64,000 nucleotides of DNA, taken from assembly GCA_023333565.1 (NCBI GenBank), contig JAJKFH010000102.1, positions 4,667,001 to 4,731,000 of the forward strand. The letters run 5' to 3'. This DNA is from Puffinus mauretanicus (taxonomy: Eukaryota > Chordata > Aves > Procellariiformes > Procellariidae). A program made the position numbers and the translations under genes. The notes under the pieces were generated by a model that saw only the letters and a program-made list of their open reading frames with translations, was not told where the DNA came from and made no database searches. Of the stretch, positions 1 through 12,460 are shown piece by piece. Positions within the stretch are counted from its first letter, which is position 1. Each line of letters opens with the position of its first letter.

Positions 1-3000
1 AAAAATCCTTTGCTACTTAGAGCTTCTGCCTAAAAGCATTTCAATCTCTTAACCTTTGAATCTAGTCTTTCCAGTTGACTTCCATAGGCCAAATTTTAGC
101 TCTGCAGCTTATGGCTGGCAGGGATGTTATATGCCAGTCAGTTGTCTCCTGCAGCTAGGTGTATCTAGTGCAGGAGTGGCGTGGAGGGAAATGTTGGTAC
201 TCTAAAGCACAATGCCCCCAGGGATGCTTGGAGAGATGGGTTAAGAGCAGCTCTGGTTATCTGTGCAAAAATGGTGTGCTATTTTCTCTGACGCTTGCTG
301 CTTTGATCTTGCTTACCAGTCTGCGAATGAAGCACATGTAGCTAAGCTCCTCCAATGCTCTCCTCTCCTATTGTGTTTCCTGGTATTTACTTAAACTAGT
401 TGCTTCTTGTTGACTAGGAAATTACCTGTCTTTAGTTAACTTATTCAGGGACAGCCATGTTTTATGGTATCTTGACTTCTGCTTTTCCATTTGAGAATTC
501 AGCAGCCGTCATATTTGGTTTTTCCCCTTTAACAAAGCCAACATTGATCTTGCAGATCATGCACACTGCACTGTCAGACAAGATAGATAATGATTTGAAC
601 TGCAGCAAATGGGACTATATGACATCACACTTTTGTGAGCAGACAAACCTGTAATCTTATTTAGTTTGACAGGTATAAAGGGCATTTCAAAAACTGATTA
701 TGTCTGCCGTGATTTTAAGAAGGTCTGGGATATGACTGGAAAATCTTCATCCAACCTATTCCCCAGGGAGCAAGCTCTTCAAAAGAATAATGCAATGCCA
801 CTTATTTGGGGCATTAAAACACACATTTTGCCTTTTTTTTCCCCATCTTGTGGAAAATATATAATATTACTGCTGTGAAGACTCCAAGGATGAGAGTGAG
901 GTGTTAGAGCTGAATCTCCATCAAATCTGGGAAGTTGGGTCTGCAACCAAGCTTTGCAGATCAATGTGAAAGAAAAAGCTGAACATGAAAAACATCTGAA
1001 CTCTGTAATGAAAATGTGGATCTGTGCTGATTTTGCAGATCTCTTATTGTGTAAGCCCCATCTCCAGCTGGGGATAAGATTCATAAGCATTTTCTGAAGT
1101 TTCCATTAATAGTCCTACTGAAACCAGCTGTGGCAGACTTGCAGTGCAGCATCAGTCAAGGTCAATATGTGTAAAGCACCTGCCTGCAGGGCTCCACCTT
1201 TGGGACTTGGATGCACAGACCTCAGCCAGATCCTTAATCTGACAGAGGAAGGTTTTTGGTAGCACCTGGACTGTCGGTGGCTGCCCGGATGCACCAGAGG
1301 GAAAGGCTGGAAACACTGAAATCCAAGCTCATTTTCCTGAAACTTGGATGCCTTTCTAAAACCCAGAGTTAGCAGCTGTGGGGCTGGGATTCACAAATCC
1401 GCTTCTGCACTTAGATGTTGAAATAGTGTCTTCACATGCGGATGGCATGTTCAATTTTTTTCTTTCAAAGTGCATCTGGCATAGGTGCCCATCATTTACA
1501 CAGGGTACTCATATTTAGGGTACTCACAGAGGCAGAAGGGCTTAATTACAGGGAGGGGCAGGTCTGCTGCTGTCCTTATCCTGCAAAGTGCCCTAAGTAG
1601 CTGGCTACAGGCACCTCTGCTCCTCTCCCCAGAGCTGTACCTCTGGGAAGAAGGCCGAAGCAAAGGCAAGCAAGCAGAGGGAACGGCCCTCGGATGAGGG
1701 ACTACTAAGGACTGCCCTGGGACACTCAGGGGTTTTACAGTTTGGGTAGGATTTGAAGCTGATCTCAGCCTTGCTCTTTAATCCTGTCGCTGAGCCACCC
1801 AAGTACTTTTCTTTTTGTCCAGCCCAAAGGTGCTAGGACATGGACCTATGTTGGAAAATGAAAAAGTTTCATTTCTTACTCCATCTGCATCACAACACGG
1901 TTTTCTGAAGAGTGATACTGAGACAGTGTCTCAATGAATTAAGCATGGCTTGCATGTTTCACCCTAGCCTCACAAGTATTTTGTCATGGGAAGGTGAAAT
2001 ATTTTTTTAATAAGTCATAAACCATTAGAAAGTGTGACCTGTCATACTGATAAATTTCTAGGTGTGTCTCTATGGCTGAAATTACAATACTTTAATTTCT
2101 ATTTTATGGTCTAACCTTTACAAAGGGAATTGGATTTTGCTAATTGTCATAATATAAATTTTAAGTCTGCATAGCGTGAATATTAGTGAACTGATAAACT
2201 TCCCATAGAAGAGATGCATCTTGTCTATATAATGCACATTGAGGTACCCATGCAGGAGGAAATTAGGCTTGGTTTCACAGAATTTTGTGTTTTGTCCCAT
2301 GGGGCTCTTCCTTCTATTTCTCCTTTTGCTTCATGCAGTAGGGAGGGTTCCTTAGGTGGGTCAGGCCTATATCCTTAAACATATTGCGTTGAAGAGCACC
2401 ACCACTTAGCAGTCACTGTCATCTGAACAGCCTGGAAGCAAAGGAAAAGCAGAGCAAGTGTCACCTCTCTGCTGCAAAAGAACAGTCAGTGCTGCCAGAG
2501 TCCTGGCACAATGTGTCTTCAACAGAAGGGTGCTATTCAGTCACTGACAGAAACAGTCTTGACAAGTAAGCTCTAAAGTCTGCCTGTGTGTATGACAGAG
2601 ATTGAAATATCAGTCCTTGAAGAGCTGGACATGTATTTTATTGGCCCAGTGCTTATTGTTACATGTTAGAATTGCTTTTAACAGAGGAGGGAGGAAAAAT
2701 AAGAGAAAGAGGGGAAAAAAAAAAAAGCACCATGAAGAATATGTATGATGTCTTTAAGAAACCACAACTTTGAAAAAAATGTTTATTACTAAAAGCTATT
2801 CCTTGCAACTTCACTTATCTTCAATATTTTGTAAGCTCTGAACAAGAGGCATCTTTGAATGTACAGTACTTACTGTATTGTTTGAAACATTCTCAGTCAC
2901 TTGGTAATTGTAAAAGGACAAACAAAGAACAGATTGGAAGTGGAAAATCCCATTTCACTACAACCAGATTTTTTTAGTGACTGTGTTAATTTTGGATATG

Positions 3001-3622
3001 AGAAAGAGATCTTAAAAATAAGAATCTTTTTCTGCCCTTTAAGAAAATTAAAATCCCAATTAAGGGAAAAGAAAGACAAGACAACATTACCTGTTATTCC
3101 AAAAGGAATTATATAAAATCAATACTGAAAATCAAACCCACAAAATAGTCTTAAACGCTTGTAGTGTCCCTTCTTGTGGGGAAAATAACCTATTGTGTTA
3201 ATACTAACAATTAATAATCATGTTAACATCCATATTCATTCACATTCTCCTTGACCTTATTCTAGCGAAAGACTGTTGATTCCAGTAAGAATTTTTATTT
3301 GGAAGGCAATTTAAGCACAGTCTGAATTATTTTACTGATCAAGTTCTAGGTATCATAGACAGGCAGAAAAAGAGAGAAAAAATTGCCTTACCTGAGTATG
3401 AATAAAATTCAATAGTGTTTCCTAACATTTGTGTGCATTATGTGCACTTTATTTCAGACACTGAAATAAAGACGTTAGCTAGTAAAACAGACAATACAAG
3501 GTCTTTAAAAGATAGTTCTCAAGTACTCCAGTAAGCTTTGTAAATAATTTCTTCCCTGTTTTTTTAAATTAGCAAAGGCCTAGAAAATTTCACTTCTTTA
3601 CTTCTTTGTTCCTTCATGGGTT

Positions 3623-3640
3623 TTATTATTATTATTATTT
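3623..3640. repeat. ATT microsatellite
   Basis: TATTATTATTATTATTT: about five ATT units in AT-rich sequence. Confidence 0.85.
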
Positions 3641-6600
3641 CTAAGCAAACCTGATGTCCTACATAAAATTTCAAGTCAAAATATTCTGATTTTAACTTGG
3701 ATATCCATGGTTTTCATAACTGAAGTTCATGGCCAACAACTAAATCCTGATCAGCAGCCACATTATTAGTCTTTGTGGAGGAGAGGTTATTTTAGTAACT
3801 CATTATTTATTTGGAACAGGGTAGTCCTTGCACTGTGGAAGCACGTAACTGATGGGCTTAGCTTCCAAGGGAAGCTTCTGAACCCTGTTTTGGGTTTTGG
3901 ATTTTTTTAAAGAAAAAAAAAAAACAAACCCAAACATTATGGGGAAGATATGCATGCCTATTTTACTCCTTAACAAAATTACTTTGATTTTGCAGAGTAT
4001 TCCTGGAAGGGACTGAATTTCTATCAAAGAATGTTAAATTCCCTCACAGCCTGTCAAGTGACACACTGTGACAACAGTATTTTTTGCTTCTGTGCCTCTT
4101 CTTTCCAAGTGTTAATGAAATACTCCCCATGAGAAAGTCTCCGTTAACAGGCTTACAATGAAAAGATTTTAACATAAGTCTGTAGTCAAGCATGATTTTT
4201 TTTTAAAGTATACCAACATTTTGATCTAAAATAAGAGAAACAGCTGCCCTACTTGCCTTATTTTCCCCATCACTTCCTTGATTCAGAAAATGTGAATTAA
4301 TTCCTTTTCAGATTTACAAGTTATTTCACAAGTCAACAGTGCCAGCAACTTCCTAATTCTATATGAAACTGGTTGTTTCTGGCTGTAGGGGAGGGATTAA
4401 CACAGTAAAAATGTATGGATCTGTAATATAATGGATCTAAATACATTTCCCTCTGAAGCACTTGATGCAAAACCATGGCATGCTTCTGATTTGTATTCTC
4501 TGAATGATATGAACTCCGTGCGATAATTCTCCATCTTTGAACAGAAAGTCACTGAAGTTGCTATGTGGCAGAGACCAACATGTATGCTTAATTTTGTACC
4601 ATGCACAGTGTTATGGCAATATGAGGACACTTGCCTAAACCTTCAGAGGCTTTGGGCCACAAAAGGAAAGATTCTTATAACAATTAAGGATGAGGAAACA
4701 TGACAAAATGACAGTGAAAGACAGAAACAAATAGACTTGAGTCAAACTCCTTAATAGTTTGGAGTCTGATACTCCTTACTTGGTTGAAAAGAAAGGAAAA
4801 CAAAAGTTCTGGCTTTCGTTAAGGGTGGTGAGGACAGTGAAAGTTACTTTGCAGAACACTTTCCAACTTGCCTTCTGTAAAAGTCTATTAAAGTCTCTTT
4901 GGAGCACCTGTCTGTTGTGAAAATAATTCATTTTGTCATGCCCAGTAACACACTTATAGTTGTTTTATGAAAGCTTATGTAGCAGTTTCACCTCTAGCTT
5001 TACCCTCTGTTATACTACATCACAAACTCATTTAAATAGTGATATTAATGTTTTTAGAGATCACTACAAATGGTTGGCAGCATCATTGCAGTTAATGCCT
5101 CATGGGAGCTATACAAGGGAATTTTATCAGCTTGAGGCTGAGGTATTTGATGAAGTAATAATAAACTAGCTTTGAATTGTCTTTCATTACCCTTTATCTC
5201 TCCTAGAGAGAATATAATCTTATTCAAATTATAATGGCCTCTGTTATCAATGTGGTTTACTATTTATTTACCTGCACATGGACATGCAAATGTACATGCA
5301 TTCTCCTCTTTTTACCGTACCTGTAATGAAATTCCTTCACTATCAGAATCATGCATGATCACAAATTACAAACTAGTTACTCGGAAGTGTAATTTCCTTA
5401 GCATTAAAAGCATCGAAAATAAAATTAAAATCCAACTTTTTTTTAGGAAAAAAAAAAGTACCTCGATAAGGAGTAAAATCCAATCATTAGACTTTAAATG
5501 TACCTTCATTTATCTTTAAGACAAACATGATATTCTACCTCAGAAATAGATAGGCTGTCTCATGTCTGGGCAGAGAAAAAGACAGGAAGAAATGTTTAAG
5601 TAGCGCTACAGGGGGAGGGAAGTCCTGGGACTGGAGCAAAGAAAGAGATTCAGATGGCAGAGCTTTGGCTCTCCCTGACCAAATCACCTAAACTTTTCTG
5701 AGGTTAGGCTTATTTCAGCCAAACGGGTAGGAATGTGAGACATGTACAATAGTTCTGGGTTATTTTTATTAATTACTTGGTGGTTGTCGAGCACTCACTA
5801 GAGAAAAGGAATATACAAGTGCAGAGTTAGGGCAGGACTGTGCAGGTAGATACAGAGGAAATATTTTTTGTTAAATGAGTAGGCAGCAAAACAACTGGAT
5901 ACATGCTTGTACGCATCTGCTCTGTTTAGCTTAAATGTATACCGAAAAAACCCAAAGCCTAAAACCTTGCTCCAGTGGCTGTAACAGCTGCAAATCAGAC
6001 AGCAGATAGCAAATCATTTTGTTACTCATTCTTCCTTTGAAAGGCTACTAGGGTAAAAACAAGCAGGTGGACTGTTCGGATTGCCTTTTTTCTATTACCA
6101 GTTCATCTCATTCATGTGCTGAATCAGGATCTTTTTCCCTTTTTTTGTTAGTGTTACAGGATCTAAATTCTTCCCTTCCCTCCCAAAAGAGCCCAACTGG
6201 CTCTTTGGCTGATCTTGACTGACACACTAGATTTTTCTCCACCAGTTTGCCATAAGGCCATTGATTCTGATCGATTTCTAGTCAGTGTTTGCTTACTGTC
6301 ACTTTAATTAAAACCAGGCAAGGGGAAGTGATTATTTAAGCTTGCCTTATCAGACCAGCACTCAGAGTGAGGACAAACGCTCCACTGCAAACAACAGATA
6401 TTTTTTACCGTGCAGTCTTCAGGCTTATGTCACAAGGAAGTGTTAAATATGATTTCTATTCTTTCTTTTCAACAGAACTAGATAGAAACCAGGCATGTAA
6501 ATATAAACAATACCACATAATATTTATAGCAGTATCTATATTAAGCTTTCTTTGTAACATGAATAATTTGTTGTTGCAATATATCTGAAACAACCAGATG

Positions 6601-7179
6601 TACATAAATACTGCGTAGACAATAGGGATATTCAATCCTGAACAGATAAAAGGCTTACCAAGCAAAGTGGAACCAGAGTTTAAGAACAATACGCATACGT
6701 ATCAAGGAGTTTAAGTGGATTTAAAATAAGAAAGGCAGTTCAAAGTTTGCTGAATGACAGAGAAGCAAAGATGTTCAGCAGAAAGTATAGAAACACCAAA
6801 TGTGTAAAAGCTGATCAAGCCAAATTTTTACTTAAAATTCAAACTGGAAATAATCTGGAATTGAGAGGTAGAGCTCATAAATTTTTAACCATCTTTCCAG
6901 GAGATTAAAAAAAAGAAAAGTTTCTTAATGAATAACAAAATATTTGTTTGAAATGGAAGCTAAGGTGAAGCTGGCTAATTAGAGGATAATTCTTTTCCGT
7001 TGTGAAAGTAGATCAAATTCATCAAAAAGAGTGTTTGCCAGACCAGTAGGTCAAATAGAACCAGGGATGCCTAGGTTAAAGGCTGAGTAAAAGAAGAAAG
7101 AAATGGTGATTTCCCACAGCCAGCAAAACAAGCACACTCAAAGGCCATGAGATATTTCATGCAGGTCTTGTTAATCTGG

Positions 7180-7203
7180 CCTTTTTTTTTTCCTCCCCCC
7201 CCC
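7180..7203 (+). repeat. Polypyrimidine tract (T run then C run)
   Basis: CCTTTTTTTTTTCCTCCCCC then CCCC. It is pure pyrimidine over 24 bases and the strongest homopyrimidine tract in the left part of the window. Confidence 0.85.
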
Positions 7204-9038
7204 GGATTTGGTGGGAAGGATATCCTCGCAGCATTGATGGATACTGGCTGGTGCTTTTTGTAGAGGAAAACAGATTCTAGAGGATGAGAACTTCCTCCAG
7301 GATGCCAGAGATGTTGGAGCACTGGACTAGATGCCAATATAAAAAGGGATTGGGACTTGGAGGGTTAGAATTTTTGGAACCAGGGTCAAAATCAGGCCTT
7401 GAATGGTGCAAAATAACTCAAAGTGCTTCTTTTTACTACATCAAACAAAAACCTGAAATCCTGTCCCTTGCTTTTGTTATCCTTATTACTCACAGTACTC
7501 ACAGAACAGGGATTTTAACCTTTCCAAAACAATCCTGTGCAATTCTGTTTAATCAGCCCTCTACTCTCAATCAAATCTGACATCGTAATTCCTATCCTGT
7601 TCTAAATTATTGGGAATTGTTTCTCTGTGTGCTAAAGTAGCCTCAGTATTATACTTGCCAGTGAAATGACCCTTATACCTCTTGTGCAAAGACTATAAAA
7701 CAGCTTAGTAAATGATACTTAGCAAGAACAATAATCTTGAAAGTTTACACATTTAATAGCAAGGGATGCTCAAATCACAATTTGGAATTACTTTGCTCTC
7801 TTGAGTTGCTTAAAATTTGGATCATGAGCAAAACTTTTTTGGCTTGAGCTTTTCCTATAACCAGTTACAGTTTGTAAGTATTGCTCACTTTATAGGTATA
7901 AAGAACTTTAACTTTTACTTAACAGAAATAATATTCCTAATTTGATGTTCATGTTTGTAGTTCCAGCATTTTTAAACAGCTGGCAGTGGGCAAGAAGCAG
8001 ACAGACCTACCCCCTGGAACTTATATTCCCTTCAGCCTGAAAAAATCCAAGTCTGTTGACCTTTCAAGATTACTTAGAGGCTTACGAATATACTCAGAAG
8101 TTTTGATAGTTAAAGAATATAGGATTTTGTCTTTTAGCCTCTCTTGGCATTTGTGAATTCTGAATATTGTGTGCACTCTTTTACAAAATGTTTACCTACT
8201 TACACATTTAACAAGAAATGTCTCTCATAAATCAAGAGAGTAAGCAAATAACCTTCTAGGTAGCCATAACATGAAGGAATTCCAGTCAGTATGTCCCCAG
8301 ACCAGTGTGTTTCAAAAACATTTTCTCCTAGTTCTTCCTTCCTCTAAAACACCGAGGGCATTTCTGTATTTGTTTCTAAATGTCTTTTTTTCCTCCAGAC
8401 TTCCTGTTGTACCAAAAGCAGGTATGCTTCCTTTTTATTAAATAGTGATGATTTACTTATCTCATTTAATAGGTGAAGAACAAAAAGAAACATAAGTTCC
8501 AGTAGATAAACTAGTTCAAAGATCTGTCTGAGCACCGTTAGGGACTAACGGAGTGAGAGGACTTTTTCTCCAAGAGGTTTGGAATAAGGTTCATAATTTA
8601 CATTCAGTCTCTAACTGAACTGACTGCTATCTCTGCTAGTGAGAGTGAACCCTATCGACCCTACTGTTCCACCTAGTGGCTCTGTCGGTAGGTCTGTCCA
8701 TGACAGATGCATTTCAGGGATATTACAAATGTTCCTCATCATTGTGACAATGTTGTTATTGTCAAACAATGCAATGCAGAAATACATCTGGATATACAAC
8801 AATGGGAAGCCCAATATGTAAAGGTCAACGATGAGTTCAGATATGAAGCTGTCTGGAATGCAGAGGATATACAAGCAAGAATTTAGTTTGGCTTTTTACA
8901 GAGACAACATCTAGTCAGGGAGTTCTGCTGTTTGTGAGGACATACAATTTCCAAATTTTGTGATGGACCATAAGAAAGGATTTTATCTGACATAGGTGCA
9001 TAGACTGTTTCCAGGGCACTTCTTCCCCATAAATTGGG

Positions 9039-9088
9039 GGGGACTAGTTTTCTAGTTGGGGACTATTTTTCTAGTTAGGGACTAGCAA
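9039..9088 (+). repeat. Tandem repeat, 19-bp unit, about 2.6 copies
   Basis: GGGGACTAGTTTTCTAGTT at 9039-9057, GGGGACTATTTTTCTAGTT at 9058-9076, then a partial AGGGACTAGCAA. The units differ at one position. Confidence 0.88.
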
Positions 9089-12000
9089 TCCCTTGATTCA
9101 ACAGGCATCGTGTTGTGAAAAATGGAAAATAAATGATCACTTTGAGGACTGACTAAAGCTTCAGTCCTTTTCTTCCAAACATAACTGCCTCCCAACACCC
9201 TTCCTAGTAGATTTTTATCTTTGAAAACTTATTTTTAAGGATATATCACTATGTATCTAATGCAGTCAGTGAGCTCTTGCTCAAAAGAGCACCCAGGGCT
9301 GTGAACCCCAGTCAAGTGTCTCAGCAAAAGTAGGTCAGTAATTTGATATTTTCTCATTTTCTCCCTCTGCATCTGGTCACCTGACAACACTGGACTTCCT
9401 CTACCTCCTCTGCTTCCTAGTTGCTAGATCTCTGTAATACCTAGCCTGTGATAACTTAACAATGTTATCCATTGAATTAGCAGTTCAGTTCTAGCTCATG
9501 ATATGAAGAATGCAAAGAAAATTGGTTTGTCCTCAGCTAATCTGGAATCTTCATGGCCAATGTGCATGCTCTGCTTCCCCTTCATGTGAACTCGGTTTTC
9601 TGTGACCAGCCTCGTTAAGTGAGGGTTATGGGAACTCCACTTCTTTTTGCACGTATCTGAACCAAAATGTCTCCATAAGCCCAAATGTGCGCAAGGTCTG
9701 TAACCCTTCTCGCCAATTTATCTTCTCCATCCCAGCACCTTAGCTGAAATCTCTGGGAGGAGGAAACGACTCACCGGCAGGTGGCTGCCATCCTCATACT
9801 TCCTCTGGCACCATTAAAATGCCCCACCTGAATGGTAGGTGCAGCATTCATTTTGAGCCCACCTGACAATAACATATCCTAGTACCAGGTATAATTTACA
9901 GCAGATTATCATACATGACATTATAGAATTAAGCAGTACTCGTTCATTAGCATAAGTAATTAATTCTGTTGCTACATATCCAATGTCAGCAGTGAATTTT
10001 TCGTCACAGCAACACTCGGTGGAATCAGTGCTGAATCCCAGCTGCGTATCTCTAAGGAAATCGGCGATTTCATATCAAGTGCCTCATTTTCTCTTACTGC
10101 ACTGAAATGAACCCACAAAAAGCTAAAGACTGCTTGAGGATGCAACACAAGTGGGATAGCTTCCAGCAGGTGTTTCATATCAAAGCTTGAATATTCTGGC
10201 ACTCCCTGTGCCCACCTAATTCTGATCAAGCCAATCCTGGGGGGCATTTGCTAAGAAAGGCACAATGTCTGTGCGGTGTCTGCAGAGGTAACTTGCAAAA
10301 CTTCCGGTGTTAATTATGTGGTTTAAGTATGTCACAAAGCCAGCCTTCAGATCTCTGCTCAGGCTTTGTTGCAATTAAGAATAGGAATCACTGTATTATT
10401 TTTAAATAGTTCAATGTCTGAACTCAGTTTCTGCTGTAAGCTGGACGACTTTGTTCTTTATTTTGCTCAAAATGAAGACAGTTGCGAGAGTATCTCTGCT
10501 TTATCATCCACCTCAAACAATTCCTAGGGAGAAGGGACACTTCGATGTACTTCTGTGAAGTGAATTAAAGGGTCAGTAAAGCAAGTATACTTGAATTTAT
10601 AAATTAACACTGGAAATTTTCTAGTCATCCCTGCCAGAGTTTCTGGGGTATTTGAATGGGTCTTGGAATACATCAGAATCACAATACTAGGATCAGAAAT
10701 CAATACAGGTTCTTTTCTGGACCTCACAGATGGGAAAAAAAAAAGGTCTGGTATGGATTGGGCAAATATAACATTCTGATGCTAAAGTGAGTAAAGAGCA
10801 ATACTAGTTCTGTCGTTAGAAAAATTGTATCACTTTCAAATGACCTTATTATTTTCAATCTTTTAAAAGGCAGTAAGTTGCCCATACCATCCTAAACAAA
10901 GAAAACCTCTCTACAGTGTATACTAATATAAATTTCTGTTTTGCAAAGAGACCACAAGCATATAACACAGCTCTTCCTGTATGTGTCCAGGGGCACTGTT
11001 GCTTATTTTAATAACATAAATAAATATTTCATGCTATTTTCCCTTCAGGATCCATTCACCTAGGGAGAGGGCATGAGGTAGATAGTATCTTTTCTTTTTA
11101 CTCCTCATCAACAACAAAATTGGTTATTAATTTCCAATCAATTGTCATCTAGAAAACTGGTTATGGTAATATATTTACCAAAATGTTACTCAAGATATTA
11201 TTTTGTCAACAGAACTTTTATTATTTGTGTTACTAGTTGTCACTATTAATATTTAGAAATAGTAATCCCTACTATTTAGGAATTTATTTTATAAATTAGG
11301 TAGGATTTTGCATGTCCTCCAGACAAACTGTTTCATTAAAGGACAAGTGTGCATGCTAACCACCAAGCTATACTACACTGACCTAAGTTGTGAGATGTAT
11401 TTGGCAAATTCTATTGCTTTGTAACTGTAGTTGGCAAGCCCAACAATTGCCAAGGGTGTTTATTATAGACAATATTTATAATGTCTCCCATTTCAAAACA
11501 GGAGAATCATTGTGTGATCTAATCTAACCACCAGCATAGCACAGATACAGAGCCTCAATCAGGAATTTCTACATTAAGCCCATAATTCCTGCATATCCAT
11601 ATAAAGTCAGTACTTCCAATATTCAGGGAGAACCCTCCAATGGGATGTGAAAAGTTTAAGAAATATTTTACAACATAATTTAAGAAATATTGCATTGTGG
11701 CAAATTAAGTGCTCAATGAGAGAGCAGATAGAGCTAGTGTTGTTGTGTAATTTAGTATAGAAACAAGAGTTCAAAGCCCTAAAAAATATCACTTTCCTCT
11801 CTTCAATAAGGAGAAAAAGAGCAGATTGTAACCTCCGGGGTGCCCAAACTCAACAGGCTCTCCCATGTGATGCTAAATGACACAGAACACTTCACACTTT
11901 TGACCACCAGAATTTGTAAACTACTTCCTATCTCTACCGTCAGTTCAAATACGTACTGGAAACACTGATTTCCACTGGAAAATCTGATGCATGTTTGTCG

Positions 12001-12431
12001 TGGTTTAACAACAAAAATTAACTCTATCCCAGCCGAAAACAGGACAATGTTAAAAAAACCCTAAAAAAACCTAAAAAAAGCAATATTAGTAGAGTATGAA
12101 ATACCCAGAATTTCCTAGCTATTAAAAAGAGCCGTATGTTCAGTTCGTTACTAATTTTTATACTCACTTCATTGAAATCTTGGTTTTCCAGTGCTCCTGG
12201 AGGGTAGCAGTGCATGACAATGTTTAGTGTTGAACTCTTCGGGATCCTTAGGCCTTAAAACATGTGCATGTTTAAGCTGTTCTGTGTTTCCCCATCCAGC
12301 ATCCCACCAAAACACACTGAAACAAGAATTCCTGTGTACAGAGCTGTTTTCAGAGTTGGGACTTTTTTCATTAATCTTTCTAAAGGCCTGGAGAAGACTT
12401 GGGAAGACAAAGGTGGAGTAGTCAAAGAAAA

Positions 12432-12460
12432 TTGTTGTTGTTGTTGTTACTGTTGTTATT
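12432..12460. repeat. TTG trinucleotide microsatellite
   Basis: About nine TTG units with one ACTG interruption. Open frames crossing it on both strands give Leu or Thr runs and are not genes. Confidence 0.9.

Larger units (their letters stand above)
1..9038. other. Intergenic desert, left section
   Basis: About 9 kb with no recognised gene or transposon on either strand. It holds scattered A/T homopolymers (for example 2715-2727, 3909-3924 and 5450-5458), the ATT microsatellite, and the polypyrimidine tract. Open frames are at most 103 codons, overlap on opposite strands, and show no family motif. A TTAATTAAAA block with a TTATCAG GATA-type site near 6300-6360 has the look of a regulatory element, but nothing more can be said. 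Confidence 0.6.
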
